A DNA stretch of 64,000 nt, taken from assembly GCF_000015165.1 (NCBI RefSeq), contig NC_009485.1:6219501-6283500 (forward strand). The letters are read 5' to 3'. Source of the stretch: Bradyrhizobium sp. BTAi1. Its GTDB lineage: Bacteria; Pseudomonadota; Alphaproteobacteria; Rhizobiales; Xanthobacteraceae. The notes beneath the pieces were generated by a model, which saw only the letters and a list, made by a program, of their open reading frames with translations, was not told where the DNA came from and ran no database searches. A program made the translations under genes and the position numbers. Positions 47,159 to 55,780 of the stretch are shown here, in pieces. Numbering within the stretch: position 1 is the first letter of the stretch; each line of letters opens with the position of its first letter.

Positions 47159-47202
47159 CCCCTGAGTGCCCAGGCGCATCCCGCCCAGCCGGCCCTCAGG
47201 GG
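47159..47202 (-). promoter_or_regulatory. Putative attenuator hairpin of leuA
   Basis: The arms CCCCTGAG (47195-47202) and CTCAGGGG (47159-47166) are perfect complements; the first arm contains the leader stop codon. A second perfect 10-bp pair, TCGATCGCGC / GCGCGATCGA (47261-47270 / 47221-47230), lies within the leader coding region just before the Leu codons. Alternative pairing governed by a stalled ribosome is inferred. No strong U-run follows. Confidence 0.6.
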
Positions 47203-47321
47203 CAGCTAAGAAGCAGAAGCTCGATCGCGCCGATCAGGCCGGCGGGCTGCAGCGCGGCGAGCGCGATCGACCGGGCGTCTGCCCCGGCGATGGCCTCGAT
47301 CTCTGCGCTGCGAATCAGCAT
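47196..47321 (-). CDS. leuA leader peptide (41 aa)
   Basis: A short gene 127 bases upstream of leuA on the same strand. AAGGG lies 8 bases before the ATG. The peptide begins MLIRSAEIEAIAGADARSIA and ends GLIGAIELLLLSCP. Four consecutive Leu codons (CTT CTG CTT CTT, 47208-47219) lie 4 codons from the stop; 8 of 41 residues are Leu. Inverted repeats flank and include the Leu codons. This is the layout of a leucine attenuation leader: shortage of charged tRNA-Leu stalls the ribosome and changes RNA folding. Confidence 0.7.
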   Translation of the reverse strand: MLIRSAEIEAIAGADARSIALAALQPAGLIGAIELLLLSCP

Positions 47322-47510
47322 TGCCAAACCCTTTGCGAGAACACGAAAACTGTGCGGCAAAACCATTGACGGATTGTTGCCGAGGCGCCCTCACCGGAGC
47401 TTTTACCGGGAATAAGAGGGTCCCGCAACGCCGAATAAGGGTCAGGAGATATGACGTAATGAGCCCCTGCTCCCTTTTGGCCCGGGCCATGCCACTGCCG
47501 CATCCGCTGC

Positions 47511-47620
47511 CGTCATACCCCGCGAAGGCGGGTATCCAGCAAGCCGCGGCCTCTCGGGTCAACCATAACGGGCTCTGGAATACTGCATCGTCCGCCTTCG
47601 CCTTCGCGGACGATGACAGC
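47511..47620. repeat. Intergenic inverted-repeat element (type 1)
   Basis: It begins CGTCATACCCCGCGAAGGCG and ends with the imperfect complement CGCCTTCGCGGACGATGACA, about 110 bases. Elements with these ends are scattered between genes in Bradyrhizobium. No coding content; may form an extended RNA hairpin. Confidence 0.6.
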
Positions 47621-47644
47621 TAGCGTGGAACCCCGCTTTATCCG

Positions 47645-47736
47645 CGTCATTGCGAGCGCAGTGGCGCAGTGAGGCAGTGAGGCAATCCACAGTCCCGCGC
47701 ACCACCCTGGATTGCTTCGCTGCGCTCGCAACGACG
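47645..47736. repeat. Intergenic inverted-repeat element (type 2)
   Basis: The left arm CGTCATTGCGAGCGCAG and the right arm CTGCGCTCGCAACGACG are nearly complementary, with inner GGCAATCCAC / CTGGATTGC. A second common Bradyrhizobium-type intergenic element, next to the first. The whole 47322-48295 gap shows no supported protein gene besides these repeats. Confidence 0.6.
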
Positions 47737-48295
47737 GCGGTGATTGACGCAACAGTTCCACGCCTCACTCTCGCCGAACATCGGCAAACAGCCCGCATCC
47801 AAACACACCTCTCCGCTCCCGCAGCACGATCATGCCCGGGCTGATCATCGACATTAAACCCTCGTCGATCGAGGGTGCAGGGAAGACCGAGCGTCTGCCG
47901 ACGCCCGCGGCCCCCGTGCGTGAAAGAAGTGTACGGGGCAGGAACCACAGGATCGGCCAGGACTCCCGGCCTTCCCTGCGCAACCGCTCTGCGACTTACT
48001 TCGCGCTCTCCTCGGGACCGGCTTGATTGCCCCCGTCACCGGCGCGCGCGTCATGAACGGCGCCGGCTTGACACCAGCATCGGGGTGTCAGGACCACACG
48101 ACTTCGTCGCCCGCAAGGACACCACTCGTCCACTGGCGCCTCACGGCCATCGCTCCCCGCACTCCACGTATCGTGACGACGCGTACGTCCCTCTTCGACG
48201 AGGCGGGATGGCGAGAGATAAGCATGATTTCTGAAAAAAAGAAATATAAATTTCGCGCCGGACCGAAGCTCACGGATGATACGGTAACAAGCGCC

Positions 48296-49030
48296 ATGAC
48301 CAACCGCATCTTCATCCACGGCGTGCCGGACACGCCTGCGATCTGGGGGCCGCTGATCGCGGCGCTCGGCGAGACCGTCGCGGTGCCCTGCCTGCCCGGC
48401 TTCTGCGGCGAGGCGCCGGCGGGCTTCGGCGGCAGCAAGGACGACTACGCGGATTGGTTCGTCGCGCTGATGGAGGCGCAGCATGCGGCGTTCGGGCCGC
48501 TCGATCTGGTCGGGCATGATTGGGGCGCACTGCTGGTGCTGCGCGCGGCGTCGCTGCGGCCGGAGCTGGTGCGCTCCTGGGCTGTTGCCGGCGGTGCACT
48601 CGATCCCGGCTATCGCGGCCATTTGATAGCGCGGATCTGGAACACGCCCGTGCTGGGCGAGATCTTCATGGCGCTGTCGTCGCGGCGGGCAATGGCGCGC
48701 ATGTTCCGGCAGAGCGGGCTGCCGGCGGACCTGGCGGCGTACGAAGCCGCCGCGTGGCGCGCGCCGATGCGGCGGTCGATCCTCGCGCTCTATCGGTCCG
48801 CCGATGGGCTGCGCTTCAGCGGCGACTGGATCGAGCGGCTGGCGCAATTGCCGCCGCGTGGCCTCGTGATCTCGGGCACGCAAGACCCTTACGTGCCGCT
48901 CGACACGCTCAGCCGCTTCGCACAACGCCATGGCGCGCCGCTGCATGTCGAGCAGGACGCCGGCCACTGGAGCATCGTCGAGCGGCCGCAGAGCATCGCC
49001 GCCGCGCTGCGGGCGCATTGGGCGGGGTGA
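48296..49030 (+). CDS. Alpha/beta hydrolase
   Basis: It has 244 residues from the ATG at 48296; upstream codons to 48023 are open but not protein-like. The oxyanion HG motif is in IFIHGVPDTPAIWGPLIAAL. The nucleophile elbow GHDWGAL carries Asp rather than Ser, as in epoxide hydrolases and haloalkane dehalogenases. The acid is in ISGTQDPYVPLDTLS and the catalytic His in EQDAGHWSIVERP. No neighbouring pathway reveals the substrate. The start lacks a strong Shine-Dalgarno sequence. Confidence 0.85.
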   Translation: MTNRIFIHGVPDTPAIWGPLIAALGETVAVPCLPGFCGEAPAGFGGSKDDYADWFVALMEAQHAAFGPLDLVGHDWGALLVLRAASLRPELVRSWAVAGGALDPGYRGHLIARIWNTPVLGEIFMALSSRRAMARMFRQSGLPADLAAYEAAAWRAPMRRSILALYRSADGLRFSGDWIERLAQLPPRGLVISGTQDPYVPLDTLSRFAQRHGAPLHVEQDAGHWSIVERPQSIAAALRAHWAG

Positions 49031-49111
49031 GCGCTGGGCCGAGTGAACGGTGGTTCCCGCAGCCGTTGACGAGCCGCCGATGCATACGCACAATCCAGGG
49101 ACATCCAACGT

Positions 49112-49621
49112 TCACCGCGGCGCCGGTGCTCTCTCTTGTTGCAGAGCGGCCGCCAGCGCTCCGCAAAGCCCGTCCGCGATCTCGGCCTCCACGAGCTGGT
49201 TGGCTCCGGAAACGTACTGCTGGCCGACGAGCTGAGTACGGCCGTCCGCCTTCCAGACGCGCAGCAGCATCGTGTGGCGGCCATCCGCAAGCAGTGACGC
49301 AATGCCGATCAGCACGAGATCGACATGCTCCTGCAGCCGGGCCTCAAACTGCGGCACCCGATCCTCATAGGTCGACAGGACCGGCGGACCATCGACGATG
49401 CGCAACAACGGCAGCGCCTTCAGCCGCTGACGGATCTCGGCCGTCACGCGCGCGGCGTCGTCGCTGACCTCGGGCGCCAGCGCTCGAATCGCAGGCACCG
49501 CGATGACGCGTTCGTTGTCGGCAAAGACTGGCCGCGCGACAGCGGCGAGCAGAGCGGCAAGCGCAAATCTGACAACGAGAAAAGCGGCGAACCGCGCTGG
49601 TCCGGGCATAGGAGGCTGCAT
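49112..49621 (-). CDS. Exported protein with TolB-N-like domain
   Basis: It has 169 residues from the ATG ending at 49621 (a later ATG at 49609 is possible). A signal peptide runs through FLVVRFALAALLAAVARPVFA. The mature part resembles the TolB N-terminal or adenylate-cyclase-linked periplasmic domain: ERVIAVPAIRALAPEVSDDA, a strand VDLVLIGIASLLADGRHTML, and LRVWKADGRTQLVGQQYVSG. The C-terminal Ala-rich helix may be a coiled segment. It stands alone between two plus-strand genes. Function unknown; envelope role inferred. Confidence 0.6.
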   Translation of the reverse strand: MQPPMPGPARFAAFLVVRFALAALLAAVARPVFADNERVIAVPAIRALAPEVSDDAARVTAEIRQRLKALPLLRIVDGPPVLSTYEDRVPQFEARLQEHVDLVLIGIASLLADGRHTMLLRVWKADGRTQLVGQQYVSGANQLVEAEIADGLCGALAAALQQERAPAPR

Positions 49622-49761
49622 GATCTGCCGAGATCGACAGATCGCAGTCTTTGCCACGGCAACACGCCGCTTTTGCGGCATGCGCCATGATCGTCACACA
49701 ATCTTTGATGAGTCATGGTTTTCTGATACCATGACCCGCATCGCTGTTTGGAGAATGCGGG

Positions 49762-51336
49762 ATGTTGCGTGTCAGGACCAGCGTCCGGGTCGCGGCTCTG
49801 CTGCTCGCCGGCTTGTTCACCCTCCACTTGTTCGCCCTCCGCCAGGCGGCCGCCGATGACGCGAGCCGAACCGGCTTTCCGCAAGCCGACTGGCCGGTCG
49901 CCACGCCCGAGGACGAAGGCATGGATTCGGCGGCGCTGGCCAAGCTCGTCGACGCCGGCAAGGCGTTGAGGTTCGACAGCCTGCTGATCACGCGCCACGG
50001 CCGCATCGTGCTCGATGCCTCCTACGCGCCCTACAAATCGGACGAATTGCACATCATCAATTCCGCGACCAAGGCGGTGGTCGCCACCTTGATCGCGATG
50101 CTGCAGAAGGACGGCGTGCTCGACAGCCTCGATCATCCGGTGCTCGACTTGTTCAAGGACCGCCAGATCGACAACGTCGATGCGCGCAAGCAGGCGCTCA
50201 CCGTGCAGCATCTGCTCAACATGACCTCCGGCCTGGACTGGGACGAAGGCTACAATGGCGGCACCGAGCGATCACTGTTCGAGATGGGTCGGAGCCCCGA
50301 TTGGGTGCAGTACATTCTCGACCGGCCGATGGCGCATGCGCCGGGCGAGACCTTCTACTACAACAGCGGCAACTCGCATCTGCTCTCCGCCATCGTCACC
50401 AAGCTGACCGGCCGCAGCGCGGAGGACTTCGCCAGAGAGCGACTGTTCGCCCCGCTCGGCATCACCGAGCACGCCTGGTTCAAGGATTCCAAGGGAATTT
50501 CCAGCGGCGGCTTCGGGCTGGCGCTGAGGCCGCGCGACATGGCGCGGATCGGCTATCTGTATCTACGCGGCGGCCGCTGGGGCGGGCAGCAATTGCTGCC
50601 GCCCGGCTGGATCGAGGCCGTCAATCACGCCACGACCAGCATGAACGCGACGTTCGACCCGGGCCTGCACTATGCCAATCAGTTCTGGGCCCTGCCGGAC
50701 CGCAATGTCGTGATGGCGGTGGGCTATCATTGCCAGCTCATCATGGTGCTGCCCGATGCCGACATCGTGGCGGTGATGACCGCCCGCAATTTCTGTCCCT
50801 TCCGCAAGCTCGCGAACGATATCCTGGCGACGGTGAAATCGAGCGAGGCCCTGCCCGCCGCGCCCGAAGCGACGACGGCCCTGGCCGCGGCCGTCAGCGA
50901 TGCCGCGACGGAGACACGGAGCACGGTCGGAGCTGCGCCGGACATCGCGGCGGCCGTTTCGGGCAAGACCTTCAGCTTCCCGCCGGGCCCGCTCGGCATC
51001 AATGCGATCACGCTCGACCTCACAGGACCCGACCCGCATGTCGCGTGGGACATTCCACGGCAAGGCGGCGGTAGCGGCACACTACACCTGCAGAGCCCGA
51101 TCGGCCTCGACGGCTCCTATCGCAAGACGGCGCAACCCCATCCGTGGCAGCCCTACACCTATCGGGCGATGAAGGGCAGCTGGATCGACGCGACGACGTT
51201 TGCGATCGACGTGCAGTTCATCGGCCAGGGCGAAGAGCGCAACTGGCGGCTCAGCTTCGATGGCGACAAGGTGACCTTCAAGACGAAGGGGCGATACGGC
51301 AAGGAACTTGCCGTCGAGGGGCAAGCGCTGCCATGA
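49762..51336 (+). CDS. Class C beta-lactamase-type serine hydrolase
   Basis: Exported serine hydrolase of 524 residues; GGAG 8 bases before the ATG. Signal peptide ends about ALRQAAA. Ser-x-x-Lys active site in IINSATKAVVATL and the Tyr-x-Asn motif in FYYNSGNSHLLSAIVTKLTG. The barrel ends near residue 355. An Ala-rich linker (APEATTALAAAVSDAATETR) leads to a C-terminal beta-rich domain of about 140 residues. The fold is shared by esterases, D-aminopeptidases and penicillin-binding proteins; which activity cannot be told. Confidence 0.88.
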   Translation: MLRVRTSVRVAALLLAGLFTLHLFALRQAAADDASRTGFPQADWPVATPEDEGMDSAALAKLVDAGKALRFDSLLITRHGRIVLDASYAPYKSDELHIINSATKAVVATLIAMLQKDGVLDSLDHPVLDLFKDRQIDNVDARKQALTVQHLLNMTSGLDWDEGYNGGTERSLFEMGRSPDWVQYILDRPMAHAPGETFYYNSGNSHLLSAIVTKLTGRSAEDFARERLFAPLGITEHAWFKDSKGISSGGFGLALRPRDMARIGYLYLRGGRWGGQQLLPPGWIEAVNHATTSMNATFDPGLHYANQFWALPDRNVVMAVGYHCQLIMVLPDADIVAVMTARNFCPFRKLANDILATVKSSEALPAAPEATTALAAAVSDAATETRSTVGAAPDIAAAVSGKTFSFPPGPLGINAITLDLTGPDPHVAWDIPRQGGGSGTLHLQSPIGLDGSYRKTAQPHPWQPYTYRAMKGSWIDATTFAIDVQFIGQGEERNWRLSFDGDKVTFKTKGRYGKELAVEGQALP

Positions 51337-51572
51337 GATTCTGAGACCGCCACGATGTTCGTCTCCCCGCCGGGCGACTGGATCAATGCCCTCATCGTGC
51401 TGTTGCATGCCGCGTGAGAGGATTTGGAACCGTTCTAATAACGCTGCGCGTGCCGCAGGCGGCGGATGCGATCTCCCGTCGTTTTCTCAACGGACTCATC
51501 TCGTGTATGTCTGCCCTCCCGTCGCGGCTCCCACGCCGCGGCGGGGGATCGTTTTTCGATTGCGGTGGCATC

Positions 51573-53024
51573 ATGTTGAGATTGCTGGAGCGGCTGGGGC
51601 TGCGTTTCGAGGATGCCGTCGAGGAGCGGCGTTTCGTGGACCATTACGTCCGCGGCAGCACCGGCTGGACGCAGATCGCGATGGTGCTCGGCGCCTTCAC
51701 CTTTGCCGGCTACACGCTGTGGGACTGGGTGCTGTATCCCGAGATCGTGCCGACCACGCTTGCGATCCGCGGCGGAACCGCCGTGCTGGTGCTGCTGCCG
51801 CTGACGGCGTTGCTGTCGACGCCGGCCCGCAAATGGGCCGAGCCGATCCATCTGCTCTATTGCGTCATCCCCGGCTGCGTGCTGCCGACGATCTATTGGG
51901 TGCTGCCCTCGGGCTTCACCTACTCCGCCGCCGGCATGATCATCGTCATCCTGTTCGTCTCGACCATGCTGCCGCTGCGCATCGGCTCCTACGCGACGTT
52001 CTGTGCGACGAGCTGGAGCGCGTTGGCGGTGGCCGAGAGTCTTGCGGCCGAGCCGCTGCCGCCGGGCCTGCGCTTCATCGATCATTCGCTGGTCGGCAAT
52101 GCCTGCCTGCTCTCGCTCTATGCCGTCGGGGCGCGCGAGTACCAGGCACGCAAGCAGTTCCGCACCGCCGAAGCGCTGCAGCGGGAAAAGGAGCGCTCCG
52201 AGGCCTCGCTGCGCGATCTGCATGCCACCCAGGCCCATCTGGTGCAGGCGGAGAAGCTCGCCTCGCTCGGCCAGCTCGTCGCCGGCGTCGGCCACGAGGT
52301 CAGCACGCCGCTGGGGCTGGCGCTCACGACGTCGACCGCGATGGAAGGCGACGTCCAGACGATCGCCCGCATGCTCGGCGGCGGACTGGTGCGACGCTCG
52401 GACCTGGCGAAGGGCGTCGCGCGGCTGCAGGAGGGCCTGCAGCTGACCACGCAGAGCCTGCATCGGGCCTCCGAGATGGTGCACAGCTTCAAGCAGGTCG
52501 CCGTCGACCAGGCCAACGAGGCGCTGCACAGGTTCGAACTGCAGGGCTGGATGGCCGATCACATCGCCAAGCTCCGCCCACTACTGGCGCGGCAAGGCCT
52601 CACGGTCGCGCTGTCCTGCCCCGAGGGCATCGTGCTCACCAGCTATCCGGGCGCGCTCGGACAGGTCATCAGCATCCTCGCTTTCAACGCGGCGACGCAC
52701 GCTTATCCCGGCGAGGTCAGCGGCCTCTTCACTGTCGAGGTCGCGCCGCCCGCCGATGGCGTTGTGCGCATCCTGTGCGCCGATCACGGCGTCGGCATGC
52801 CCGGCCATGTCCGCGGGCGGGTGTTCGATCCGTTCTTCACCACGCGCCGCGAGAAAGGCAATGCCGGCCTCGGCCTGCACATCGCCTTCAACCTCGTGGC
52901 CTCCACGCTCGGCGGCCGCATCGAGCTCGACAGCGAACCGCAGCAGGGCACGCGCGTCACGCTCGACATTCCCTTGATCGGACCGAGCAAGCCGGCCGAG
53001 CTGGAGCTCGCCGCGGCACAGTAG
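51573..53024 (+). CDS. Membrane sensor histidine kinase
   Basis: It has 483 residues from the ATG at 51573; a longer frame to 51414 looks non-coding. About six membrane helices (MVLGAFTFAGYTLWDWVLYP, then GTAVLVLLPLTALLS, GMIIVILFVSTMLPLRIGS) form an integral sensor. A coiled linker (REKERSEASLRDLHATQAHL) leads to a variant phosphoacceptor region with His in LVAGVGHEVSTPLGLALTTS, and an ATPase domain with ILAFNAATHAYPG, CADHGVGMPGHVRGRVFDPF and GNAGLGLHIAFNLVASTLGG. The kinase core resembles the class with short N and G boxes. No response regulator is adjacent. Confidence 0.88.
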   Translation: MLRLLERLGLRFEDAVEERRFVDHYVRGSTGWTQIAMVLGAFTFAGYTLWDWVLYPEIVPTTLAIRGGTAVLVLLPLTALLSTPARKWAEPIHLLYCVIPGCVLPTIYWVLPSGFTYSAAGMIIVILFVSTMLPLRIGSYATFCATSWSALAVAESLAAEPLPPGLRFIDHSLVGNACLLSLYAVGAREYQARKQFRTAEALQREKERSEASLRDLHATQAHLVQAEKLASLGQLVAGVGHEVSTPLGLALTTSTAMEGDVQTIARMLGGGLVRRSDLAKGVARLQEGLQLTTQSLHRASEMVHSFKQVAVDQANEALHRFELQGWMADHIAKLRPLLARQGLTVALSCPEGIVLTSYPGALGQVISILAFNAATHAYPGEVSGLFTVEVAPPADGVVRILCADHGVGMPGHVRGRVFDPFFTTRREKGNAGLGLHIAFNLVASTLGGRIELDSEPQQGTRVTLDIPLIGPSKPAELELAAAQ

Positions 53025-53375
53025 ACGTCATCGCAACCGACAACGGCACCATGGGCACGATGAGCGCGCAGTCCGGCACGATCACGCCGAAGCGCTGACA
53101 TCAGCCGGCGCCTGGTCCCGAAAAATGAGACCGGCGGCGCGTCATCCACAGTGGCTGGAGCGCTGTCGTGCGCGCCGCGGTCTCCTTCATCTGCACGACT
53201 TGCACGCGTCCGCAGGACGCTGTGCGCAAGCCGTGATCAGCCACGGCCGATGACGCAAAGTCGCCGCGCGCCGGCGCAGCTTCGCAGCATTTCGAACACT
53301 TCGGCACCGCACGACTTAGAGGGATTCAACGGCGCGCGACGTATTCTTGGCTGCACTGCATTGCTAGAGCTCACC

Positions 53376-53396
53376 TCAAGCAAACCGTTCGCTTGA
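53376..53396. promoter_or_regulatory. 21-bp dyad upstream of the TonB receptor gene
   Basis: TCAAGCAAAC-C-GTTCGCTTGA, an inverted repeat with 9 of 10 matching arm positions, 29 bases before the receptor start. It does not fit the classical Fur box or the rhizobial iron control element as I know them. The rest of 53025-53425 shows no gene. Confidence 0.45.
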
Positions 53397-53425
53397 ACGG
53401 CGCGACGTTGGAAGTGCATTGAACG

Positions 53426-55726
53426 ATGATGGACGATGAAGGCCGGCGCGATGCTCGCGCGCGAACCGGCATGTATGGCGCGATCGCGCTCGTGAGTGCC
53501 CTGACCGCAGACCTGGTCTGCTCCTCTTCTCTCCATGCCCAAGCGACGCTGCCGGCGGTGACGGTGGATGCACCGGCGCCGAAGCGCAAACCCGCGACAT
53601 CGTCCAGCGCGCCGCAGCGTCAGGCGCGCGCCACGCCGTCGCGCCGCGCCATGCAGCCGCCACCGATGCCAACGCGGGCGGAGCGCGCCGCGGCGGAAGC
53701 CGTGGTGCTGAATGCGGCCAAGCTCAATTACCGCGCGATGCCGAGCGCGACGACACTGCGCAGCGGGGCCTCGCCGCTCGACACCGCGCAATCCGTCAAT
53801 GTCGTGCCCGAGCAGGTGATCAGGGATCAGCTGCCGCGCAACATCGACGATGCGCTCGCCAATGTCAGCGGCGTCACCCAGGCCAACACGCTCGCCGGCA
53901 CGCAGGATGCGGTGATGCGGCGCGGCTTCGGCGACAATCGCGACGGCTCGATCATGCGCAACGGCATGCCGCTGGTCCAGGGCCGCAGCCTCAACGCCGC
54001 CGTCGAGAGCGTCGAGGTGCTGAAAGGGCCGGCGTCGCTGCTCTACGGCATCATGGATCCCGGCGGCATCGTCAACACCATCAGCAAGCGCCCCGAATTG
54101 TATCAGCACGGCTCTGTCACGCTGCTCGGCTCGGCCTATGCCAACGACAGAACCGGTGCGGATGGCACCATCGACGTGACCGGCCCGATCGGCGATGGCG
54201 GCCTGGCCTATCGCTTCATCGGCTACGGCGTCAGCGAGGATTATTGGCGCAATTTCGGCCGCCATCGCGAGATGCTGGTGGCGCCGTCGCTGGCCTGGTA
54301 TGGCGACATGACGACGGTGCAGCTCAACTACGAGCACCGCGAATTCATCACCCCATTCGATCGCGGCACCGCCTTCGTCAACGGCGCGCCGCTGGCGATC
54401 CCCGCCACGCGTCGCCTCGACGAGCCCTTCAACAACATGTGGGGGCAATCCGACCTGGTGCAGGCCTCGGTCGAGCAGAAGCTCAACGACGACTGGAAGC
54501 TCACCGCGGCTTACAGCTACAACACCGAGACCTTCAGCGCCAACCAGCTGCGCATCACCGCGATCAATGCGACCACGGGCCTGGAGACGCGCAGCAATGA
54601 CGGCACCTGGGGCTCGCTGAGCCGGGTCAGCTACGGCACGTCCTATGTGCAGGGCGGCTTCTGGCTCGGCGGCCTGCGCAACGAGGTGCTGTTCGGCGGC
54701 GACGCGCAATATCGCACGATCTACCGCCAGGACCTGATCCGCCAGACCGTCTCGACGCCGTTCAACATCTACAACCCGGTCTACGGCCTGATCCAGCCGG
54801 GCACGACGATCTCGGCGACCGACAGCGAACAGACCGACAAGCTCGGTCAGTACTCCCTGTTTCTGCAGGACACGCTGCATCTCACCGACAGGCTCGCGCT
54901 GATCGGCGGCGTGCGTTACATGGACTATGAGCAGATCGCCGGCCGCGGCCGGCCGTTCAAGGCCAACACCAACGTGGCCGCCGACAAGGTGCTGCCGCTC
55001 GGCGGCGCCATTCTCAAGCTGAATGACCAGCTCTCGCTCTATGCCAGCTACACGCAATCCTTGAAGCCGAACTCGACCATCGCGCCACTGACCGGCGGCG
55101 TCGTGCTCGGCTCCAACATCGCGCCTGAGCAAGGAACGTCCTGGGAGACCGGCGTCAAATTCGATCTCGACAAGCGGCTGTCCGGCACTATCGCGGTCTA
55201 TGACATCGACAAGAGCAACGTGCTGGTGTCGCAGCTCAATGCCAGCAACGTGCTCGAATACACCACCGCCGGCAAGGTGCGCTCGCGCGGCGCCGAGGTC
55301 GACGTCACCGGCAGGCTGACGCAGGCCTGGAGCATGATCGGCAGCTATGGCTACACCGATGCGCGGGTCACCGATGACCCGACCTACCGCGGCAAGCGGC
55401 TGCAGAATGTCGCGCTCAACACCGCCTCGCTGTATCTCGTCTACGATTTCGGCACCGCTGTGCCCGGCAAGCTCAGGCTCGGCGGCGGCGCGCGCTATGT
55501 CGGCGACCGCGCCGGCGATGCCGCCAACAGCTTCGTGATGCCGTCCTACGTGGTCGCCGACTTGTTCGCGACCTACGAGACGAAGCACCAGAACCTGCCG
55601 GTGATCTACCAGCTCAACGTCAAGAACCTGTTCGACAACGTCTACTACCCGTCGGCCAACAGCGTCCTGAATGTCGCGGTCGGCGATGCCAGGCGGGTCT
55701 CGCTGGCCGCGACCGTCAAATTCTAG
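53426..55726 (+). CDS. TonB-dependent siderophore receptor
   Basis: Outer-membrane importer for a ferric siderophore, 766 residues. The export signal ends about SSSLHAQA. The TonB box region is ATLPAVTVDAP. The plug domain contains TAQSVNVVPEQVIRDQLPRN, GFGDNRDGSIMRNGMPLVQG and VEVLKGPASLLYGIMDPGGI, all typical of the FhuE/FoxA/FpvA class. The barrel ends in the usual aromatic residue (VSLAATVKF). A PepSY membrane protein gene follows after 54 bp, a pairing known from siderophore iron-release systems. Confidence 0.95.
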   Translation: MMDDEGRRDARARTGMYGAIALVSALTADLVCSSSLHAQATLPAVTVDAPAPKRKPATSSSAPQRQARATPSRRAMQPPPMPTRAERAAAEAVVLNAAKLNYRAMPSATTLRSGASPLDTAQSVNVVPEQVIRDQLPRNIDDALANVSGVTQANTLAGTQDAVMRRGFGDNRDGSIMRNGMPLVQGRSLNAAVESVEVLKGPASLLYGIMDPGGIVNTISKRPELYQHGSVTLLGSAYANDRTGADGTIDVTGPIGDGGLAYRFIGYGVSEDYWRNFGRHREMLVAPSLAWYGDMTTVQLNYEHREFITPFDRGTAFVNGAPLAIPATRRLDEPFNNMWGQSDLVQASVEQKLNDDWKLTAAYSYNTETFSANQLRITAINATTGLETRSNDGTWGSLSRVSYGTSYVQGGFWLGGLRNEVLFGGDAQYRTIYRQDLIRQTVSTPFNIYNPVYGLIQPGTTISATDSEQTDKLGQYSLFLQDTLHLTDRLALIGGVRYMDYEQIAGRGRPFKANTNVAADKVLPLGGAILKLNDQLSLYASYTQSLKPNSTIAPLTGGVVLGSNIAPEQGTSWETGVKFDLDKRLSGTIAVYDIDKSNVLVSQLNASNVLEYTTAGKVRSRGAEVDVTGRLTQAWSMIGSYGYTDARVTDDPTYRGKRLQNVALNTASLYLVYDFGTAVPGKLRLGGGARYVGDRAGDAANSFVMPSYVVADLFATYETKHQNLPVIYQLNVKNLFDNVYYPSANSVLNVAVGDARRVSLAATVKF

Positions 55727-55780
55727 CCGGCAGGATCGCGCCGTTCGACAGCTCGCAAGACAGGCAGAAGGGAGCTTCCT

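Noticed and set aside
53237..55588. 783-codon frame antisense to the TonB receptor
   Set aside because: Composition is Arg/Ala/Asp/His-biased with no domain; the plus-strand receptor is unambiguous.
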